Source: Phellopilus nigrolimitatus (lineage: Eukaryota; Basidiomycota; Agaricomycetes; Hymenochaetales; Hymenochaetaceae). From it: a stretch of 64,000 nucleotides of DNA. Location: the NCBI GenBank assembly GCA_021029095.1, contig JAJOHG010000007.1, positions 1,116,001 through 1,180,000 on the forward strand, in the 5' to 3' direction. The notes below the pieces were generated by a model. That model was not told the DNA's origin, made no database searches, and saw nothing but the letters and a program-made list of their open reading frames with translations. Shown here piece after piece: positions 57,801-64,000 of this stretch (the first letter of the stretch is position 1; each line of letters starts with the position of its first letter). Made by a program: the position numbers and the translations under genes.

Positions 57801-57948
57801 TCTCAAACGAGTCGACGCGCCCTCCATCAAAATCCAGAAAAATGTACTCACATAAGACTTCATCTCTTGCATTGACGAAAGGAACGAGCGCGAGACCGGC
57901 GAGCGTCGCAACAGCGCACCGACGCAACCTGGCGGCGGAAGAAAACAT
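54806..57948 (-). CDS. fungal TRP-like channel / FLC family protein with ML-like domain
   Basis: Three exons in transcription order (57852-57948, 56072-57222, 54806-56020) give 820 aa. Exon 1 encodes a signal peptide (MFSSAARLRRCAVATLAGLA to about residue 27). Exon 2 starts FTSSVSYCAPPELVLVEKFD, the ML-like lipid-recognition domain of the flavin-carrier/Pkd2 group, followed by a TRP-type multi-span region (GTGALAFLALLSALLHSLL, then FMSVFLTLLMLTAIALFV, then IIYPSYLTIRFVRRERPW, and later spans). The tail of about 180 residues is Ser/Pro-rich and cytoplasmic. FLC proteins act in the ER, vacuole or plasma membrane in calcium and cell-wall homeostasis. The first intron, 629 nt, is about ten times longer than others here. 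Confidence 0.85.
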
Positions 57949-60104
57949 GTCGACCAGACCTGCGGTCAAAGCAGAAACAAAAATCCGGAAAATAGAGAGA
58001 AAAAAAAGGCGGAAGCAAAGAGAGACGACGAGGGGTCGCTGAGGAGGTGGAGTGAGATGTAAAGCCAGTTGTTGTCGCGAGCCGCCTTTTCAGAGCGCTG
58101 CGTAAGGCACAGTGAACGCGGAGGAAAACAATAGGGCAGGTCCGGATTTAGCAGTCGGTGTGTTTTGGCCACGTGCGGGTCGCGATGCGTGCGTGCGTGC
58201 GTGCGTTGTTCCTTGTGCTCCTGATTCGAGCGCTCGTCGTTGTCTTCGCTGTGTCGCGCACTTATAGGGCGGACGTCGTCGGCGAGGTCATGGTGCGAAA
58301 GCAAGGTGAAATGGTCTACTTTCAAGCGAGCCGGCTCTCCGTAGTCTGCGAATCCATGGCTTTCCCACGCCACTTTTGTTATCTACGGCCTGCGTGTCTT
58401 TTTCGACGACGTCAATTCTACGTCGTCTCCCCTTGGCAACTGTCTCGTGCTTACTGCGCAAGCTGCTTTATTCTCTGGGGATGCATTTTCCACCTCCCTC
58501 GTATTTTTTTTTGAGTAGTTTTTTTCTGCAAGCTCTTTCGTGCAATATAGGTCTCCCGATGTGTTTCGGCATCTCTCGGCCCTGACACAGGCCGCCTCAC
58601 ACATCAAGTTCGTGCAGCTCACACGCCTCGGACACGACTTTCCAATCATACACGAGCGCGCAGCGAGCGGTGATCGTTCATGCAAAGGACTAAGAACATC
58701 TAAGTCAAGCCTCAGTCGCATCGCTTTCGCGAAAAGAGCCTTGTGTCAATGATCTGGATGTCTCGGCTGTATTCTAGGGCGGTCGCGATTCGTACATGTG
58801 TTCTAAAGCTGCTTATCTAAAGTGCAACACACGCCATTACAATTGAGGTTTGGTTTGATACGTGCACGAAATCACTTATTTCAATTTGACCCATCAAATG
58901 GAGGAGGCGTGCGGCCAAAGGCGGAAGGAATATCTCCTACGAAGAGTGGTTTCTTGTCGACTTACGTCCTTGACTGTATCATCTATGTTCTGGCTGTCGA
59001 ATTCTTCGCAACGTGATGAACACGCATCGTTCCACTATAAGACTAGCACTCAATGCCGAAATGATTAATGGAGCGACACCTTTCTGGTGACCGATGCAAA
59101 GTTGATAGTCTTCTCTCTCGCCACTCTCCCCGTTTATTATGGTCGACACCCTTCGAGCCTATAATCTCAACTTTGCGTATCTGCAAGCAAAGAGACGCGA
59201 CCAACCATCTTGAAAGGAACTAGCGTTGATTTGAATTTTCTCTGAGCACTGAGGAGTAGCTGTAAGAGGCGGCTGATACACCGGGATGAGCCTTTGCCTC
59301 GATCTTCAGAAGCTAGCCAGTATCAGATATCTCCGCCTCCAATCTGTTCGTCAATCCCCGGTCCGACTCCCTCCACTGCAATGCTCGATACCATCCACAA
59401 ATTTTCGCAATCACCGCGCTCGGATACTTCATATCGGGAGTACATGAACCTGGTTAAGACTTATGAAATTCTCGCTGCTCGCGGCCTCCAGCAGTTCACT
59501 CCAGCCTCTCGCTATCACAACTCTGTTTCTCTGTTTCCTGTCTCCGGTTTCTCGGGATGTCGGCCCTGTCACTCAGGCACCGGCTTGTCGGCACGACGGG
59601 ATTAAGAGACAGAAGCACATTACATAATCCACTCGCTTCCCGCACATCCGGGTCGGCCTTGCTGGGTCTATTCCCGCTCTTCCTGCTCTCTTCTCTCTGT
59701 GGTCTCTCCCGACACACCCGTCGATTCGAAATATGCTCGGGAGTGCCTTTCTCGAGCGGTCCGCGCAGTGCAGCGGGACCTGCTGCACTGGACTCCGGTC
59801 TTCATTTTGAAACCATGAGGTAGAGGCTGCTCTTTGAAACGGCATTCGTCTCGGTTTCTTGCTTGGATGATGTTTCATGGTACGGTAGCTCATTTTGTAT
59901 TGTCAAGCCAGAGAGCATATTTTTCTTCCTTCCGCTATCGGAATAACGCGATGCTATCCTGTTGTCTCCTACCGAAAATTTGGGTCTAGAGACTGGGCAG
60001 TGGGCACGGCAGGCGTGCTTTGGCAGACTCCATGATCTTGATGATGATTAGCTACCAGCACTCCGAATCATAATTACTTTACTCGAGCTTTCTAGCATTA
60101 CACA
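57949..60104. other. intergenic, no gene recognised
   Basis: Upstream of the TRP-like gene, with a short TGCG repeat near 58188-58207. Open frames such as 58158-58514 and 59294-59605 show no family features or consistent splice models. Confidence 0.4.
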
Positions 60105-60654
60105 ATGCTATGTTTCCGCGATCTCATTCGACCAGATCTGCCTCAACCCCAACGTACGGAATTCGACATTGGCACAACGCGGTTGCGGACGGTAAGTACA
60201 TCCTGTGCTCGCCGTTCTTTCATTCAAGCATGCACACCATCGCATCAATCTAATGTAGCTGATAGTACTCAGTCACCTAAGCTTCTTAGGTGCATTGCCC
60301 GTGGGACTGTATCACTTGTGGCTTCGCTACATGTGGCCCGGCGCTATTAGGCGCGGGGGCGATGACTCTCTCTCGAGGAACAACCTCAGCGATACGTACA
60401 GACGTGTTCGATTCACTGATCCACCTAGTCATTTTCGCCTCGACAACGTTCTCCTGTTCTTCCAATCTGCTCGAAGCCCGGAAATGACTGCGCGAAGAAA
60501 GCTGCAAGCACGCGCGTCCGCCCGTTCGCAGCCCCCCGGGTCGCACGACCCATCGCACATCGCGCACCCACAGCGAGGCTCTTTCAGCCGAGGCGGTGCG
60601 CTGATGTTCTCAACCCAAGTACCGTCGAAGGCGGTGGAAGGGCTTCCGCGTTGA
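60105..60654 (+). CDS. hypothetical 160-aa protein with one membrane segment
   Basis: Two exons (60105-60191, 60259-60654) with a canonical GTAAGT...TGTAG intron and conserved frame. The N-terminus is MLCFRDLIRPDLPQPQRTEF. The junction leads into a hydrophobic stretch LIVLSHLSFLGALPVGLYHL of one membrane span, then a basic, Ser/Arg-rich tail. No homologue is recognised. The call rests on splice signals and frame only. Confidence 0.35.
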
Positions 60655-63600
60655 TCCCGGGCCATATGGAGGTCCCTGATCGCCCAGAAGCCGTCGTCAT
60701 CGTGATCTAAGGCTGATTTCTCTCAATTGTAAGCGACTGAGGCGGTGAAGCGCAACACCTTCTTTAACTTGTTTTGTGATGCTAACAAATGACCTTCGAT
60801 AAATCTCAAGCAGTAGATTTCGACGCTATTTTCAGCAGCAAGCACTGTACGTATAATGACCGCAGCAGCCCCCATCTCGTCTTTCGGAAACCCCGGGGTG
60901 AACGCGCGTATATACGTCCGAATAATCGCGCAGTTCCGATTTTGCGATGGAAGCGGGGGAGGGTTGTGCTTCCTTTCGCTGAGCGAAGCGATGGTGTTCC
61001 TCGCGCACGTATGGTCCTGGCGCGTTCTATGTGCGCGGGCGGCCCGCGCAGGGGCTCCTGTTGAATTGCATCTACGTATGCAACTGCCGTATCGCCTTTC
61101 GCAAAATCTCGTACGCTTCTGAGCTCTGGCTTCTCCCAAACGCCCTATGATCGAATATCGAATACAAATGTGCCTCGTGCGCGCGGTCCGTCTCCTTAGT
61201 GCGGCGCTCGTCAATAAGGGGACCTGATGCATAGTGCACGGCAGCACGCATTTGAAGTTTGTCGGAAACCCGGGCATTTTAAGATTCCAGCCCAGGACAG
61301 CGCCGACTCTGAATCAGACTTCCTGACTCTGGTGTACGGAGTTAAAGAAACTCCAGGGCGATGCCATACCGCTATTCTAGTTGCGTGTTTCTTGGCATAC
61401 GACTTACACCTGACTTGCTCAGAATTGAATTCTAGACAAATTGATCCTCTTGACTCGCAAACATGTCAGAACGCTAAGCTTCAAAGAAGCTGCGACTGCG
61501 CCTAAAGGCGCTCAAGGCCAATGTGCATCAGACTCTTTCGGCATTAACACGCGATACTCCTGAGGATTTCCGTCTCGGCACCGTATCGGCTGCACCCTTC
61601 TCTTCCGCGTCGTATCAGCTGCGCCTTTCTCCCAAAACCGACGCCGAACGGCTTAGAAACGAGATTAAAGACAGAAACCGCTGTATACCTCGGTCATATG
61701 CATAGTACCACCGTCGAACCACACTAAACTCGAGTTTTCGGCTCCGTATATAGCACTGCGCAGAGCAGAGAGCAAGGCTTAGAGTTCAAAAGATGAATTG
61801 TATTGCTCAGTGTTCATGGCCTTCGTGGATCTGTAGATCCCATGCACTCTGTAAGTAAGTAAGTATACTACATGTAGTCTAAGCCCAAAACAATCATGCT
61901 CCAGCTGGCGGCTGGTACGAACCTACGTTGTCATGGGAGATGGTCTCGATGCAGAAGAGGGCAAGGACTCGCGGGAAAGACCTAAAGTGGTTCAGCAAGT
62001 GCGTCCGAGTTGCCACGCGTGGCGGCTCGCATAAATAAGTAATAGCTCAAATATGCAATGAGGGGAGGGAGGTTCGTCTAACGCACTCTGGCTGCGTCCC
62101 CGCAGTCGAGAGTTCTGTAAGTATTTTTTTTCTGCAAAGTAAGAGAAAAGGGCCAGGCAGGGCAGCGTCGGGCGCCCTTCGTGCTTTTCCTCGCGACATA
62201 TGTCTCGACGCTCGGCTCCTCGCGCTCGCCCGGAACCATATGACTCCGGGCTATCCTCTGGCGTCTGGACGGGGGGCCGAATTTCGTCTCGCACTGCAGA
62301 GTTCCGTGTCGCTTTTTCCACAGGCGGCTCAGAGAGCATACATGTGCGCCTCGCGCATCCCGCTCCGAGAGCGGAGAGCGCCCGCCGTCCCCCGTCCCTC
62401 CTGGCTTTCCAGAGACAAAACGCCCGTGTGCCTGCGTGGGTTTCTCCTGCTGCGTCTAGCGGGGGTGCGTGCGGCAAGACCGAGCGGGGCGTTCTGGCCT
62501 TTACGTACCCTGCTGCTCGTTTTGCTCTCTCATCCAGAATCGCCTCGCCCGAAGACGGCATTCCCGCGCTCCTCTGCCGCGCGCCAGCTTGCCCGTGCGC
62601 GCGTCCAGACAGCTTCCCTAGAGCCGCAAGGGATTCGCGCCGGCTCCGAGGCCGGGATCGCAGACCCCCTGTATTATTTCTAGCTCTTCGGCCTCGGCCA
62701 TAATCCAGCGCCCCCGCACATCGAATGCAGAAACACCCGCGCTCTGTCCACGTACAGCGGCGCTGAGAGCGGCGTCGGCGATCACGCGCGAGGAGCCGGG
62801 GCGCTACATACATACATAGACATACAGATCATCGCGCAGAGGCTCATGCATGCGCGCACCGCCCCAGTCAGGCAGATCAAGCTTCGGGAGGGACATGATT
62901 TTTGATTTTTGATTTGTGATTTTTGATTTTTTTAGCTGCTGCTGTGCTGCATATTGCATACTGCATACTGCACGGGCGTGGGCGTGGGCGGCCAGGCTGC
63001 TTTGCGCGCGGGTGCGGGGTCTTTTTTTGTTGCTCTTTTGTTCTCGTACGTCTTTTTATTATTATTTATTTATCTGTTGTTCTGGAGATTTTGTTTTGTT
63101 TTGTTTCGGGTCGTTTTTTCGTTCTCGATGCGATACGATGCGGGGCGGGCAACGAGCGAGAAGCGTGCGCGCGGCCGGGCGGGCCGGCAGGCAGGCACAG
63201 CCTGCGGGAATCAGGAAGCCACACGGCCGGCTGGCCGGCGGGCTGGAGGGCGGGGAGAAGAACCAGGGATAAATAAATAAACTCGCGAGCGCCGGCTCGG
63301 AGTTTGCATTCTTGATGGCGCGCGTGCAATGTGCAATGTGCGTTTTTTGATGGGGGGTGATGTGATGCGGGGTGATGTGTGATGTAATGTGATGACGTGG
63401 GCCGGGCGCGCGCGCGGCGCGACGCTTGCGTTTTATGTTTGTGTTTGTGGATGCACTGCTTTCGCCCCCGCGACACCGCGACACCGCGTGCTCGCTCGCT
63501 CGCTCGCGCTGATATATGCACGCAACGCACGCGCAACGCATGGTTCGGTTTCTTGCTTTCCCTATTTTTTTTCTCCTTTCGATTTTTATGCTTTTCGTTT

Positions 63601-64000
63601 TCTCGCTTTCGGCCCGCTTGTTTACGTGAAACGGCGTATGTACGCGGACTGTCTGTCCGTTGCGAGTGAGCGAGGGAGGAGCGTGCGGAGCGCGGCGCAC
63701 AGGGGCGGTGTTTGTCTTTACTCAAATGCCTTCACTTTTATATATATTTTTGACACGCGAACTAGATATGTCTTGTTGTTTCGCGGAAGCAAAAAGCGGG
63801 CGGGTCTTTATCGCGCTCGCAAGAGCGTGTGCAGCGCGCGCGCGCGGACGAACGAGCGACAGCGCAGTGCCATACGCACGTACGTATACGAGTGGAAACA
63901 GGCTTCAACTTCCCCCCCGGCGGATCGGCGCGTGCCCATGTGGTCGGTCGGTCCGCTTGCGCGAGGCAAGGCGAGGCGATGCGGGCGGCGGAAGAGCCGT
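60655..64000. other. no supported gene; GC-rich low-complexity right end
   Basis: 60655-62100 has only unsupported short frames. From 62100 overlapping long frames occur on both strands and in several phases, the mark of GC-rich skewed composition and not of genes. Simple repeats include GATTTTT units at 62897-62933, GGTGATGTG-like units near 63353-63395 and GCTC repeats near 63489-63506. A TATATATA near 63740 could be a promoter of a gene beyond the window. Confidence 0.45.
62897..62933. repeat. imperfect GATTTTT tandem repeat
   Basis: Five 7- to 8-base units of GATTTTT with small changes, ending in a T run. Confidence 0.75.

Noticed and set aside
62200..63725. Long frames on both strands (for example 61992-62813 minus, 63066-63725 minus)
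   Set aside because: They overlap in several frames in GC-rich repetitive sequence, with Arg/Ala/Ser-biased composition and no family motifs.

Overview
The window is nuclear DNA of a basidiomycete fungus, most likely an Agaricomycete. Coding genes are cut by many 50-70 nt GT-AG introns. The gene set includes a DUF6533-type seven-TM protein, a Mid2-like single-pass membrane protein, an O-methylsterigmatocystin-oxidoreductase-like P450, a fungal FLC/TRP channel and large membrane-anchored amidohydrolases. I cannot name the species from sequence alone.

The left third (about 1-20.4 kb) is a nested array of duplicated cassettes built around one housekeeping gene, the eIF2B gamma subunit (7667-9382). 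Four kinds of gene recur: an orphan hydrophilic protein of about 154 aa starting MSRLH (4 copies, one broken), an NmrA-like NAD(P)-binding protein (3 copies here, one broken, plus two more diverged copies at 25.1 and 32.5 kb), and two related orphan small proteins, here called small-I (3 copies) and small-II (2 copies). The arms on either side of eIF2B gamma are inverted relative to each other, and the right arm is partly repeated again in tandem. Two truncated copies of the 5' end of the eIF2B gamma gene travel inside the duplicated units. A degraded pogo-like transposon end and a 66-bp tRNA-derived insertion mark later rearrangements.

The middle (20.7-37.2 kb) holds a PIP-box protein resembling SLF2 (CANIN domain, SMC5/6 recruitment), NmrA paralogue 4, a P450 with a one-base frameshift after the heme motif, a MIF4G-like hypothetical protein with an apparent frameshift, NmrA paralogue 5, a single-pass membrane protein with signal peptide, and Rad10/ERCC1, which is divergently transcribed from the next gene.

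From 37.4 to 49.0 kb there are two paralogous amidohydrolases of about 951 aa with the same exon-intron layout, including a 7-nt microexon carrying the active-site Ser-Asp-His; a DUF6533-type seven-TM gene lies between them. The second paralogue seems to have lost one splice donor. A non-autonomous hAT element (49474-50367) with perfect 8-bp target duplications sits inside a decayed minus-strand gene.

The right part (50.8-64 kb) has a two-finger C2H2 protein, two orphan small genes and an FLC/TRP-type channel. From about 60.7 kb to the end I see no gene I can support; the last 2 kb are low-complexity and GC-rich.

Exon boundaries were read by hand from splice motifs and frame continuity. Where the summed exon length is a multiple of three and the family match continues across junctions, I treat the model as good.
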